Shown here one piece after another: positions 32,601 to 45,528 of a stretch of DNA of 64,000 nt. Origin of the DNA: Stichopus chloronotus. Its lineage: Eukaryota; Echinodermata; Holothuroidea; Aspidochirotida; Stichopodidae. Each line of letters starts with the position of its first letter. Within the stretch, counting starts at the first letter, position 1. The notes beneath the pieces are model-generated. The model did not search any database and had not been told where the DNA came from. It worked only from the letters and a program-made list of their open reading frames with translations. A program made the position numbers and the translations under genes. The stretch spans positions 9,278,643-9,342,642 of the forward strand of contig CM037840.1 in NCBI GenBank assembly GCA_021234535.1, given 5' to 3'.

Positions 32601-35600
32601 GCCTGGAACATTACTATTTACTAAACTGAAGTCTGTGAAAAATATGTTTGGAGGTATCAAAGGACCGCCCCTATTATTCTTTAATCGTCTGTTCTTCATA
32701 TTTCAAATTTAAAAGGAACTCTTGTCTATACAAGAGTTTTATTCACAACGGCCTAAAAAATTGGATTCAACCAACAGCAGCGGCATATTTGGGCAGAAAT
32801 GATGAAGAAGACACCAACTAAGAAACTATATACAGATATATAACTTACATACACTGATATAAAAACAGAGAGCTAGTAAAGCTTGAGTTAGCATGAACAA
32901 GTTGTTAGGTTGGTTTCCCTTAAGTACCGTTTGTATTACAATGATTTCAGTCATAATTTCTTTTACTCCTTTTCCATGTAGGTCGTTGACTACTTCGATC
33001 ACAAAGCACTGGCTGACGGTTTCCATGACAACATGGATAACTTTCATGGTATGACTTGTTCTCTTGTTGTCACCAGCCCTTGTGCGCAACCGCGGTTCAT
33101 GAATGTAACATGCTTAAACCGCAATTTATCATCTGGTGGACCGTTCAGTGAAAATCAGGTATGACGTCACGAAGGTCTTGCTGACCACTTTAACGTTCTT
33201 ACTTGTTGGTGATGTCAAATTCGTCGAAGCCTTTATCATTATTTTCAATCATTATACTTTCTGTATTATTTCATTAAATGCTCACTCTTATTCTTCTACA
33301 GTTTGAAAGTGCGCAGAATCAGACTAGGACTTGCTCCCTGAACTCCCACCAAACACTGGACTACACCCTGGCGATCTCACGTGACCGGAAAGCTATTACC
33401 TTCCATTCACGGCATTCGATTCTCCTCCCTACTGTTGGTAAACAACGATGGAAACTGGACCTTGTCTCTGATGGAAGCGGCGACGAAGCTCAGACGTACA
33501 TGTGACTCCATGGGTCCTGCTACCGGCAGGGCTATCTACCTTAGTCACTCAGCTGCTACTAATTACGTCATAGCAACCACGTGGTACAACATAAGGGACT
33601 GCATTGACAACATCACTCGACGATTAGATGAAAGAAGATTCCAGGGTTCCCTCGAATCATTCAGATCTAAGTGGTCCTCTGCCATCGATTGGTATTACAC
33701 GCTGAAGGGTCATGACCATGACGTCATCCGTGCCTTTGACCTCTGGACATCTGTCGTTAAGTGCACCAGGTACCCTCTGGCGTCATTAAAGGACATAGGG
33801 TTATCTCTTGCTGCCGACCTTGTTCATGCTGTCGACGAGTTATCAGCTGCATTTCGTAGGTTTAGTGATCTCGACCGGATTCCATTTGAGAGATCAATGA
33901 ATCATAGATGGGATATGATTTGGTCATCTACAAGTACTGAAGCTGTCGAAACTGATATACTGAATAGCGACCTCTATTTCATCGAGATAACCACACTCCT
34001 GCTGTCGGTCATCGTTGATACAACTATTGGTGAGATGAGTTCCTTTAACCCTTCAGTGTAGGTTGGGTCAGGTCGGAGTGATGATTCTAAGAGGGATTGT
34101 GAAAGGGATTGGAAGGGCACCGGGGGGAGGGGATGCGGAACGGGATATATAACCTCCATCTTATCCATCTTGCTTCCCTCTATTTTCTAATTCCAAAATT
34201 ATCTGTCTCAGATATTTTCCAATTTCTCTATTATCTGTCCTACTAGGTATTTTGATAAAGTATTAAGGCCTATTAGATTGTTAGTTATCGAAGACTTTTC
34301 CTTTTTTTTTGTCTAGGTTTTATAGTTATCTTGACCCTGACGATCTGCCTCGGACCACGGACGAGGAAAAACCCTCATCAGTCAGCTGGACGAGTTGCTT
34401 CCAAAGATGACGTTGACAGAATCTCCTCCGGGGATGATGACTATGGTAGGATTATGCTCATATCATTTCAGTAGTATTCTTACTGTTACGCTGTTGTTTT
34501 AGCAGAAGTCAGGGGTCAACCAATGACCTCATTCACGTAACTATCTCACGGGTTCTGTCAGAGAGTGCCATGAAAACTGTAATGGTATTAGCTCACTTGA
34601 AAACGATCACATATCTCATATCTATAACAGTGTCAAATAACGATGCTAGAGAAAAATCTACTAACCGACTCCACTACTGAAACCTACTGGACTGACTTAT
34701 GGTTGCCATGGTTACGAGTTATAAAAGGAATTCGGATTCTTTCTTCCTGTTTTCTTTGAACATGTGCACTTTGGTTTACTGAGCTTCTCTCTTTATAAAG
34801 TATCTCTTTAATGTCTTGTAGATATTTTTGTTTCATTTCAGACACCGTCTCTACCTGTAGTACCGACATCGCGGTTACCGATAGCTCCCACACTCCACCA
34901 CTGACACCCCGAGATAGTTCTTCTTCGATGTCCGGTATCGACATTAGAAGTAGACTGAATGTATTTGTGAAAGAGTCTGCTTCTTGGAGCTCTTTCTCTC
35001 GACGACCGGTAAACGACCAGATCTCTCAGGACAGTGTTTGTATGCTGGATAGATGTCTCTCAGTACGTGACGTCACTATCATCAAATATCTCAGGAAGAC
35101 ACAGAGGTAATGGAAATATTCATCGTGTAGACATCACATACATTTAGTAAAGTCTAATCTATTTCCGACCAATTTTTATCTCATGGCATCAATGCAAAAC
35201 TACATCCTTACCATGTTGCACTAATTATCATAGGAATATTGCATCATATTTATTTGAGATGACTTCAAGTTACAAGGAGGGGTCACATCCATTATCCACT
35301 TTTATGATCTCAATCTACGTTTAAGGGCCAGACTAGAAAAGTTTCAAAACGTCTGGTTCATTTTCTTTTGTCTCCAAGCATTCATATATTGTTTTCTATT
35401 TTCCTTCTTCTGTATTGTATATAGATTTTGCATACAAATCTTGTTTGTAAATTTTGAATGCTGTGTATGATAACTGCGAACAAACAAAAAAAAATGTACA
35501 AAATAAAGGTTCGTGTTAGTTTCAAAGAAAACAATCAACAACAGCCTAGCACATTAAACCTTCAGTTTCTTATACTTTGATATGATCAATATCGATGGTG

Positions 35601-36486
35601 AATCAAGAATTGACATATGTAATCATAAGATAGGAGTATCACGTTGTCACGTGATGACACCATGACAAAGTAACATACCAGGCGAAACCTTAATGTAATT
35701 GTACGTCTATTCTGGTAATTTGTCTTCATTTTTTGCAGATCCGTCATAACCTTAAGCTACATAACATCATCGTTGCATCATCATGACGTCAGCAGTACCA
35801 CTGGATCAGACGGGAGCAGAACCTCCACTTCCTCTGTCTACCAGTCAGACAGCTACGAGGAGTCTCTTCCATCCACCACCTTCTCATCTAACATGCTCTC
35901 ACCGTCCTCTGCCTCCAGCTCCACCAGTCTTCCATCTTTAACCTCATCTGCCTCCTCTTCTGCCAGATCGCTGTCCTCTTCCCACGTGACCAGGTCCACT
36001 CGGTCATCGATGACGTCAAACGATGACGACAACCATGAGACAATTGATGACGTCGTGTCGGTGGACGATGTTGCCAACAGTCACCGAGAATTGTCTTCAT
36101 CCCTCGTCAGTTCTCCATCTAACCACGACTCTCCAATCGTGGATGACGACAGCGACTCTAATGACAACAGTGAGGCTTCCAACATCATCGAAGCACGTGT
36201 AGCCACCGGTGACGCTACAAACGTCGTAACTGACGATCCGACATCTTCCGTCATCTCAGTAATTCCGAGTCTTCGATGTATCGCGTCTGCCGAAGCTGAC
36301 GGTATCGCCAATTCCATCCTGACCGACCTGCCTCTCTTCCCTGACAACGACGACGTCCTCTTCACAGAGATTACGGATCAAATAACCGGTACCGGATATC
36401 TGCCAAACGGTCTACTCTACCCGAATCTCGAAGAAGCGTTCATTTTCCTCTCAGTGGCATTCATCCAACATCGTCTTGTCAATTGA
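29621..36486 (+). pseudogene. Gene P copy 2, disrupted
   Basis: Same 11-exon layout as the unit 1 copy: 29621-29797, 31391-31516, 31623-31709, 31780-31832, 32083-32229, 32464-32592, 32982-33158, 33302-34029, 34317-34445, 34842-35106, 35739-36486. Exon 5 has two single-base insertions relative to units 1 and 3 (147 versus 145 bp); the first brings a TGA into frame just after the CAATCCC run. Exon 8 has one extra base near 33432, so the frame ends at about 33505 while the true frame resumes separately. The signal peptide, RIRR site and tail exon remain open. Splice sites look intact, so a transcript is possible. Sequencing indels would have to be excluded before calling it dead. Confidence 0.66.
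30330..30890 (+). other. Unit 2-specific insertion in intron 1 of gene P
   Basis: About 550 bp of AT-rich DNA between GTCCAAATTA and TTCATATATCGAG that has no equivalent in units 1 and 3. Clear terminal repeats were not found, so it may be an insertion here or a deletion shared by the other two. Confidence 0.45.
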
Positions 36487-36579
36487 GAGTGATCGATACA
36501 TTTTTCCCAAAAATATCCAAAATTAATTCATCAAAATTCATCACCAAAATATTTTTTGTCGTAGTCTGATATAATTGGA

Positions 36580-36585
36580 AATAAA
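36580..36585 (+). terminator. Polyadenylation signal of gene P (unit 2)
   Basis: AATAAA 94 bases after the stop at 36486, in the same context as unit 1. Confidence 0.55.
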
Positions 36586-36864
36586 TAATTTAATAACCTA
36601 TGATATTTTGTTTTCGTCGTGTCTGGCGTGTGTCTCCTTTATGCTGTACGGAGTTCCCTTCCTGGTTAAGCTTTGCCCTATGCTCACCTACAATCCTAGA
36701 CTTAGTGGTAGACTCAGTTATGGCTCCGAAGATGGGGGGGGGGGGGGGCATGAGGAGAATTTCCCCTGTGTGAGTCTTTTCCCTAGTTCCCCCTTCTCCA
36801 CCCTGTTAAAGTATAACGGTTTGTCAGATTCCCTGTTTATATTGCATTCACCTTTCTCTTAAAA

Positions 36865-37195
36865 GAAGTCCCGAGACATAATTTTTATTGCGAGATTTAC
36901 TGAATCCTCAGAGCTTCATGGGGGGGGGGGGGGTGATCCGTCTTGGACCCCTTCGAGGGGTTTGCCTCTTGATCCCACCAGTAATCCTAAGACGGCCACC
37001 AGTAATCCTCCACTCGATAAAGCGGGCACCACACACTAGATTTCGAAATTGTTCGCCGCCCCCAGTATTTTCTTTTGTCCCGCCATTTACACCGGAGCAC
37101 CCCATAATTCTAAATCTTGGTGCCACCATTGGGCAAACCAAGCTAATACATATACCTATAATATCTTGTCCTATTCTTTCCAGATTTGTAATCTA
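36865..37195. repeat. Diverged GC-rich mobile-element relic downstream of P (unit 2)
   Basis: Counterpart of 16966-17285, with an expanded poly-G run (36919-36932). The open stretch at 36888-37340 runs across it and the G-rich minisatellite and is not a gene. Confidence 0.4.
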
Positions 37196-37307
37196 CGATA
37201 GTCCTGACATGATTCGTACGTTCCCAGACAATTTCAAGCCTGATGGTTTCCCCGATAGCACCCCTATTACCAAAACCTTAGCCCTTTTCCTAAAGGAATT
37301 TTCCTGT

Positions 37308-37385
37308 AGGTGTGGTCGGGTGGGGGGGGGGGTTGTGTGATCGGGGGGTTGTGTGATCGGGGGGTTGTGTGGTCGGGTGAGGGAA
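37308..37385. repeat. G-rich minisatellite (unit 2)
   Basis: About four copies of the motif, two with the variant TTGTGTGATCGGGG. Repeat number and G-run lengths differ from unit 1. Confidence 0.8.
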
Positions 37386-38040
37386 TTGTCAGGGGGGAGT
37401 CGTTCGGTCAAAGATTCTCAGGCCTACTGGCCTATACATACGTATACACTGACGCAGAAATACCTCATATGAAACAGACAGTGGTGAAATATATTTGTTT
37501 TAACATTTAAAAACAGACAAATCGTACAAAGGAAGAATAGAGATTAAGCCAAAGTAGACTTCGTTGCATACATGTCTGCAAGAAAGAGGGTAAAAATGTA
37601 AAGTTACAGAGTACAGAGTAAGTTGTCTAAAATAATCAAATTAGAAGAGAAAAAGAAACAAATAACCTATTTGAGGAAATGCATTTCAACACTCACCAGT
37701 TTAAATGGGAATCTAAATTATTTCCTTAATGTTTTCTGACGTGGAACTAAGGGCAAAAACAGTTTCCAACAGACAATGGAACTGAGGCTGTTACTCAAAT
37801 GTACCATATTGGAAGTACAGTTGTTAAAGGCTTTGTGACATGGAAATGACATTTTGAAATATTGACTGAATTAATCATTAAAAAATGCTGAAACTATAAA
37901 AAAATATTATAGTCCACCTAATATTGGCGAATTTTCCAGATTTCTCTCTAGTATCTGCATCATGAATATACATTTGCTAAGTATGCAAATTTATGACGTC
38001 AAGACTCTTATGACGTCAAGGCTCTTATGATACGTCTTAC

Positions 38041-38509
38041 GATAGCATACCCCTATTAATTTCCCCATTGACTTACACACTAAATCGCAAAAGTAATGTG
38101 GTCTTTAAAGCCTTGTAGAAGTTTTCAACAGATATAAGCTACCACTCTCTAGAAAGCTGACACATTGGCCTTTCATGGCTGTTTTTAATTTTCCGTACCT
38201 TAGGTGGTTAGATTTTCTGCTAGAGGGCCGTTCAAGTTACCATGCCTTGTCACTGCAGCAAATCACATATCGCCTCGAATGATAATGCTCCGCCACCCAA
38301 AAGTCCATAACTTTTCCATACTTGCTTCAATTGGCACCATTCTCGCACCTTGTATACCTCAACTCGCCTTCTTTAATATTTGATCCACAAAAGACCCATC
38401 TCAAAGGATGAAGTATCAAAAAAGTTGCCCAAATGTCCCTAATTGGGACTTTCACCAACGGCGAGCAAAATTCGGAGGGATCTCCATCTTCTATACAGGG
38501 TATGCTACC
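38041..38509. mobile_element. Short TIR element (MITE), 469 bp (unit 2)
   Basis: Same insertion as 18191-18658. Left end GATAGCATACCC has one change, right end GGTATGCTACC is intact, flanks are TTAC and TTAA. It lies in the spacer between the convergent 3' ends of P and M. Confidence 0.72.
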
Positions 38510-38794
38510 TTAAATTAACCATTGTATGCCGAATTTCATTTAGGGGTTCACTCTGCAACTTTTGAGCAACGCCAACTCTTTTCTAGATGCATGTCCCCAA
38601 CTTTTAAGCTGCTGTAACTTTTTTCCTCTGGTGTTTAGTCAAGTATAGACGATGCTATGTTATCAATACAGAATCCAGAAGTGAACCCAACACACTCACC
38701 TCCTCTTAGCCGCACTCCTCCCTTCCCTGGCAACGTGGAATATATAACAAGAGTAATATTACCTTGAATGATAGAAAGGACATAAAACCTAACC

Positions 38795-39118
38795 TGGTAC
38801 TACTGACTAGCAAATATCTAGTCCACACAGTGCCCAGTATGACTACTAAAACCCTAGTCAATAAGCGGGAACTGGTTTGTACGTTAGTCATTCTTGGCTG
38901 AACTAATTAACATATGTACCTAAACTAGTCGAACATCTGGCTAAATTAGTCAAACAAACTAGTCAGGGGACGAAACTAGTCGATGGACTTGTTATTGACT
39001 AGTTTAGTGCTAGTCCAGATGGTGTCCAGTATGACTAATATATTGACTAACTTAAGATGAACTAATTTATATCTAGGAGTTCACTTATTAGGACGGACTA
39101 ATGAACTGGACTAACTAA
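38795..39118. repeat. ACTAGT/GACTAA-rich low-complexity block (unit 2)
   Basis: Counterpart of 18940-19260 with the same motif density. Nearly identical to the first unit 3 block at 59905-60230. Confidence 0.65.
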
Positions 39119-41297
39119 ACAAGAAATCAGCCATACAGGAAGATTGTATCTGAATTACATCATTTATTTGCTTCTATTCCCCACAAATATTTTAAACACA
39201 ACATTGAAGAATCTAGCAGTTATGATAATGAGAAACTGTAGTATAGAACATAACAACGGAACATCCATTAGCACATGAGTTGCTGCACTGTGAAAAGAAA
39301 TACTGATATGATCATCTATAATTTTGCATGCCTAACAACCATGTTTTTCCTAGCTGTAAATTGCTCCAATACAATCTTTAGTTATTTGACAGAAAATGGT
39401 CACTGGTCCTTAACAGGTAACAAAAAACTAGTGGAAAGGTAAAACACCCCCAGCACTTGTGGGTACGTAAAGTCAACTAATTAAACATGTAGTATCAATG
39501 TAACATGTTACTATATTATGTTACATTAAACACTGAAATTTAAGACTGAAACAGGAAAATCAATTAATGTAATGTACATGAGCCTAGTACAATATAAGTC
39601 ATGTAAAATGTATTGTAATTTGAAAATGTGCTATTTCATTCCAGCCAATGTAAGTTAAAACTACTTTAACAGTTAAATTAACAAAACTCTGGCAGAATCA
39701 GAATAAATCTAATCTCAAAAACATTCTTGTCAGGAAAGGCAACTCGAAGATATTAAAATTATGAAGAAATTGTAAGAAATTGTGAAATATCTAAATCATT
39801 AGGTACTCTAGCTTTGTGCAATTCAATTTTCAGGCTGGTAGAAACATTCAGTGTTTGTTTCTCTTCCATAACTGTTTTGATGTTATAACCCAAGATATTG
39901 ATTTTAAAAAACTTATAAAAATTTAAAGTACGTCTTGTGAATTCGGTTTTAAGAACTAAATCTGTCCCAAACAGCACCGTAAATGTGTAATATTAATATT
40001 ACTGGGAGGGGGGTCATACATAGAAATAACTACTTTCATAATTATCCCCATTAGGCACTCTTCGCATAGGTACATTTGTTCAAATGGTAATACAATTACA
40101 GACTTTAACTACTGCTAGACACAGAGTATGCCTTCAAACACGTAGACCTCACATGTTCTATTTGTAGTGTATTGTAGTCCAAAGTAATTGATGTGATTAA
40201 TTGCTTGCTTCCAAGGGGACCAAGGCAAAAACAACTAGGATAGAAGTTTCTGGATAGAAGAACTTTGTCAAGCAAATATGCTTTTGTTACACAAATGTAG
40301 GATTCAAGTAGGCTTATATAGGACTAGCTTTTGACAAATCTTACCAAATCTGATGGAATCATAAAACTTCCTTAAATTTATTTTTTTTTTCCATACAGCA
40401 TTTACCACAATGACACACATAGAGCTGGTCTGAAGAGTAAGTGCATATAACACCCTCTCTACTTAGGACTTGTAAAAATTTGCAGTGAGCAAATATACAT
40501 TATTTGCAGAACATCTTCTTCTCAACATTTTTTAAAGACAACTAAAAAAGGAGTTATTAAAATTCCTAAAAAAAAAATAAGAGAGGTCCCCCAAAAGAGA
40601 GAAAGTAGAGTAAGTAGGAGTCACTTTAAACCTGCTCCTGGAAGTCAGACTTAAGCCATAGGCTGTGTCAAGTTGAAATAACAAAAAAGTGTTACTAAAA
40701 GTTTTCATCTGATGTGTTGCAACAGTGTTGGAGAAAGGATCAGAACCACTGTCTCCCCTAATTAGCACCAACCCTTCCTACTCCTCTGACAACAACACAC
40801 CATGAAGTCACATCAATTAATTTACTTAGTTTTGTAATAACAACAGAACTGCAATAAACATTTTGACAAAAACTTATCAAAGAAAAAGCTGTAAAGAAAA
40901 ATATTCATCCATAGACATTTACATGCAAGGAAAATCCTTTATTCAAGTGACTAGCAACTATAATGCTCCAATTTAATGATTTGCTTAGCTCAGAGGTAGC
41001 CCCAAATGCTAGATATTATGTTAAGTTTTTGAACAAATTTCCATTTTTGACCTGGATGGTCAACTGCAAGCAACTGCTTCTTACGTGAGTGCATAATGTC
41101 AGCTTTGCATTAGAACTGCTGGATGTTAAGATCGAGTTATTAAAAACTTATAACCATTCAACAAGTGAGGCTTGAGTAACAACCAACTTGTGTTGGTTCC
41201 TTTTGTCTTTGGACTTGGTATATCTCAAGAGAATTGTCACTAGTGTGCACAGAAAAAGCAGATTAACAGGCAAACCATAGGATGGAGTAGTAATAAA
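39119..41297. other. Spacer between convergent P and M genes (unit 2)
   Basis: Homologue of 19261-21313. No gene, RNA gene or bounded transposon seen. Confidence 0.45.
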
Positions 41298-44200
41298 TTA
41301 GATGTAGTAAAAAGGTGAACAGATACCCATTGCAAAGCCAGCAATACTGGATAAAACCATACGTTTCTTTTGATGTACACAATAGCTTATTACAGATAGA
41401 GTGATTATGGATCGAGGAGAGGATAGTTCATCTAATGCATTTAATATTACCCTTTGTAAAAACTGCAGTGTCTTAGACACACCTGGAGGATAGTTTAAGT
41501 TGAAAACATAATGTGCCGCTATCCAGAGTGCCAGTCGAGTAGTCATGAAGTTTTCAGTGAAAGCAATTTCTTCCCAATCAGCTTGGAGTGTGAATTCGGT
41601 TGCATCCAGTGTAGAGTTACCATTTATCCTGATGTAGACAGGGCTCTCGGTCTGTAAAGAGTACAATGAATGGATATTTTAAGTCATGAGTTCAATCCAT
41701 CTGGGCCCAATGTATTCACAACTTGAAACCACACTTTGAATTTCTAGGGTTGTTAAGCAAACTCACATGCTATGTGTCAGCAAAGGTACAACTCCAAGTA
41801 CAGAAGGATAATAGTTTCTTTTTTATCAACAATTACTGTTTGCTTACTATGCTAGACTATAAAGCTACATCCAACAGATCTACAGTTCAACGTGCTGAAT
41901 ATTGCACACCTGCAACACACTGACAATTCTTGTCAATACTTGTCAGGGAGTTATGAGTTCAATATGGCTTCAGAAGTACAACCTCTTTGTTGGAAAACTG
42001 AGGCCCTCTGCATAGCAAATGTCATTGTCCCCAAGACAGAAGTGTGCCCCAAATTAATCTCGTCACTACATTGTACAACAATTGAAACTTAACCTCATGT
42101 CACCTTCCAAACTTAAAGCTATTTCATCCCAGAAGAGTTAATTGTCACTTGCTCAATACAGTGAATTATAAACGTACCAGATAATTACAAAGTAGTGTTT
42201 TCTTTTATCTTTAAATTACAAATTATATCTCAGTAACTGGCAACCCAAGGTATTAATACAAAATTTGGAAGAGTGCTGTGGCTTTCAAAGGCCACAACAT
42301 TTCTTTAATGTATGCCCCGGGTACATTTCAATGTACTTCATAAACAAAAGGACTCACAGTGACAGCTCCAGGTGACAATAATCTGCTCTACTTGTTCCTG
42401 AAGTAATCCGGGAATGGCCAGGAAGGCAGAGAACAACTTTGCATCTGAAAACAATGAAATGAAAGTAAAAACGGAATCAGAATTCAAGAGTACCATATGG
42501 TTTCAATGATGCAGCCCAGTCTTGCTGCTCGCAGTTACTGATATATGAGTAAAATGGATTGGGCTATGATACATAGTACATTACAGGATACACAACAAAT
42601 AATGTACTCAATGGGGTCCATCATCGTACGAGATATGAGATCAGTCCAAACTTTCGTTCTTGAGATATTATATTTACAAGGTTTTCACAGTTTGACATGA
42701 GATGACCTTTGACCTCGGCCAAAAGTAATAGGGTTCTTCTACTTAATATGGTACATACACATACCACGTTTGACATCCCTCGAGGAATTCGTTCTTGAGA
42801 TGTCATGTTTATAAGGAATAGCAAACCCATCAGCATACACCATCTTGATTACAAAGGTTACAAATTATTATCAAAACCAAACTTGAAAGAAGTCAGGGGA
42901 ATAAACATCAGACATGCAGGAACAAGACCAATAATTATTTATCTTCACAATTTTAAAGAAAATTTGAAAATGTGATGACTTTCTCTGGATGGAAGTGGAT
43001 TTTCTCTAAGGTACTAATTTTTAGTTCACACACACATTACAGTATGTGAGGTTATAGAAAGAGGAAGATATCATCAAGTTTTTAGAAGGCCTTCTGTTTC
43101 TCAACTTTTGCAGATTCTTGTCTGAAGTTTTGTCAGTGTTTCCTTTGTCAAAATGGTATTTTGTCACCTATGTGCATTCTGACAGGCTAAATTAGCTTAA
43201 AATTGATAAAGTATTTTGTTAGAAAACTTTATGCTTCTAATCCTTTTTTGCACACCACTCATCAACCTGACTGCTTAAGTGGTAGTAAATGCCCCACATG
43301 ATTTGAAAATCATTTAACAGTGTTAGGATGAACAGGTGAAGTAGTATTGATGATGATTCCTGGAATCTCTAGTTCTATTTTGAGGTGTGGGTCTAATATA
43401 GAGAAGAACTGAGGGTTCCCTGCCAGTAGTGGCATTTGAAATAGATCAAAATGCTCCAAGGAATTCTCTTACTTAAAACAGGAGTTGACTAAAGGAATGC
43501 AGTCATCACAAAATCATTAATGACTGTTAAATCTCTCTATTTCCCCATTTCCTTGAGAGAGGTATAAGATGTAATTTAAATGCTTAATATTTCTCTCACT
43601 CAGAAATTATTTGAAATGGTAAGAGGAAAATTGTAGACGTTACTTGTGACAAGTTCATCCCAGAATCCCTCTGTTGTTCACTAGCAAGGCCCCTTGAAGT
43701 TTTGTACATCCCATATTGGCTGTACATTGCAAAGTTGGGCACAAACCTAGAGCAATAGCTTGCTGAGCCTAAGAACAATTTAATCTGCTCTGCAGACTGT
43801 GGGGTTGGCAGATCCTGAGTAACATTGACATGGTCCAGGCAGACTTAGTGCCTCTTCAGAGATTACATACCCACTTGTAGAAGTGTAATGGATCTGACAG
43901 TGCGTAAATTAAACTTTTTTTTCCACCTTTCAAAAATTTAATTCTCATGCCACCAACATTACTTCCAGTCCAGACATGTGAGCCACAGCAGCATTGCTGC
44001 AATAGTTTTATGATGTTAAACACATCAAGTTACTCTTCTAGCAGGCAGGAAGAATGTCTTTCTAGCTTTAACATCTCAGTGTACGACATGACCAAAGTGA
44101 GCAACTTCCAAAGATACTGTCAATTGGAAATTTCAGGACCCTCTGTGCCATATGTTCTTCATAAATCAATAAGAATGTTGTTTTAAGTAAACATGTGAGA

Positions 44201-45528
44201 ACGTTGTGTTGTCTGGCCAGTATGAAAGAAAACAACAAAACTCATGTTAAGTGTAGCCTGGTGAGCTCACTCTTAGAATGTCTGTTGGTATTCCTCTTTA
44301 GCAATGAAGTCTGTTGTGATAGGGCTACCTCGAAGCAGTCATATGACAGAAACTGAAACTACAACAAAAAAATTCAGTTTGACATTTACGCACCTGATCT
44401 CTCATTTTCATTCCTGATGGTATCTAAGAAGGACGCTGCATTTGGGAAGAACTTAGGAGAAGATTTTTTGCCTTCCCTGTAATGATAAGGGACATCACCA
44501 AACTTCTTTAGTCCATCCATCAATTCTTCTCTCCAAGGAATCTCATCACCTTTAATCCTCTCCATTTCCATTAATAACTGAAAATAAAAAAAAAAGAAAT
44601 GCAGTGTTAGCATTGTTAGCAGATATATTTTTGAGAGGCAAGATGAGGGTAAGATACAGAAGAAACATCTTACAATTCACAATGTGTTAGAACAGCTTGA
44701 CACATATTCTTAGACTATCATTGTTACTGGACAGCATGAAATTGAATTACAATTCTCTAGTTACTAGTTACGCAGGAAAGATCTTTTCTGAGCATTGTTA
44801 ACCTGTACTTAGATCCTGCACCATATTACACTCACAGTACAAGTGTAGCCTATGATAGCCTGTGTTTACTATATGATTCTTTTTCCAGGTTAATCTCACC
44901 AAAGGTTATCTCCAAACATGAATGTTGAAAAAGATGTGCAAATACACTAAAAATCTGAAAATGCTTCTACATTGTTTTGGCTTAAAGTTATTTGTGAACT
45001 TTTCAAGGTTTAGGATATCAACATTATTCTTATTGCAAAGCAGCAGATGGTATTCATTGGATGGCTGATGAGCATTAGCTGGTGGTTTGGGAGTGCCCAG
45101 CCCATAGAATGACAACAGAAACAGCAAACTGTACTCTTTATAGAGAGTGCTTAGTGAAACATACCTGATCTTCATCAAAGAATCATGGGTACAGTGCTTT
45201 CACTTCTGAAATTGGTGACTTTTCTGACACAATCCACTTCCTCTTGTCAGAGAGGGTTTTATCGATGCAGCACTGCACCATCTTAGAGTCGGGCTGTCTT
45301 TTCCTCTTCTCAGCTACCAGCCATTTTGTATGTGTCTCAATAGAAACATCTTCTTCAGATGGATCCCTACCCTGGAGATTGGGAAGTTGCTGGCCTCCTT
45401 GCTTGCTCAGCTTCAGAAGAACTTTTCCTTGCTTTCTTGAGTTTCCTGCTCATAACCTCCTCCATCTGGCAGTCCATCCTCTTCCTCCTGTTCTGGAATT
45501 TGTATTGTAAGCGGTGTTTCCATAGAAA
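41298..45528 (-). pseudogene. Gene M copy 2-3, spanning the unit 2/unit 3 boundary, disrupted
   Basis: Exons A 45528-45165, B 44577-44394, C 42444-42358, D 41651-41298. Exon B is the best preserved of all copies: 61 codons open, with the IPWREELMDGLKKF region intact. Exon A has the shared frame break and a private TGG to TGA in the YPWFF motif. Exon C has the extra base also seen in the unit 1 copy. Exon D is open through VFNLNYPPG and FLQRVIL but stops at 41298 (TCA to TCT-A change creating TAA), about 33 codons before the stop used in units 1 and 3, removing the hydrophobic C-terminus. AATAAA on this strand is at 40943-40938. Confidence 0.55.
43640..43900 (-). mobile_element. Degraded Ty3/gypsy pol fragment (unit 3)
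   Basis: Best-preserved copy of the remnant: a short open stretch (43778-43596) reads FLGSASYCSRFVPNFA and continues to SE before stopping. Same intron, same orientation as in the other units. Confidence 0.55.

Larger units (their letters stand above)
22855..42642. repeat. Tandem segmental duplication, unit 2
   Basis: Second copy, in the same order and orientation as unit 1. It lacks the three hAT-like insertions shared by units 1 and 3, showing single uninterrupted target sites instead. It has its own nested insertion at 27187-28195 and about 550 bp extra in intron 1 of gene P (about 30330-30890). Introns 4 and 5 of P are much shorter here. It is the most divergent unit in its left half. 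Confidence 0.93.

Noticed and set aside
36888..37340. 150-codon open stretch in unit 2
   Set aside because: It runs over a poly-G tract, a mobile-element relic and the G-rich minisatellite; the unit 1 and unit 3 equivalents are broken.
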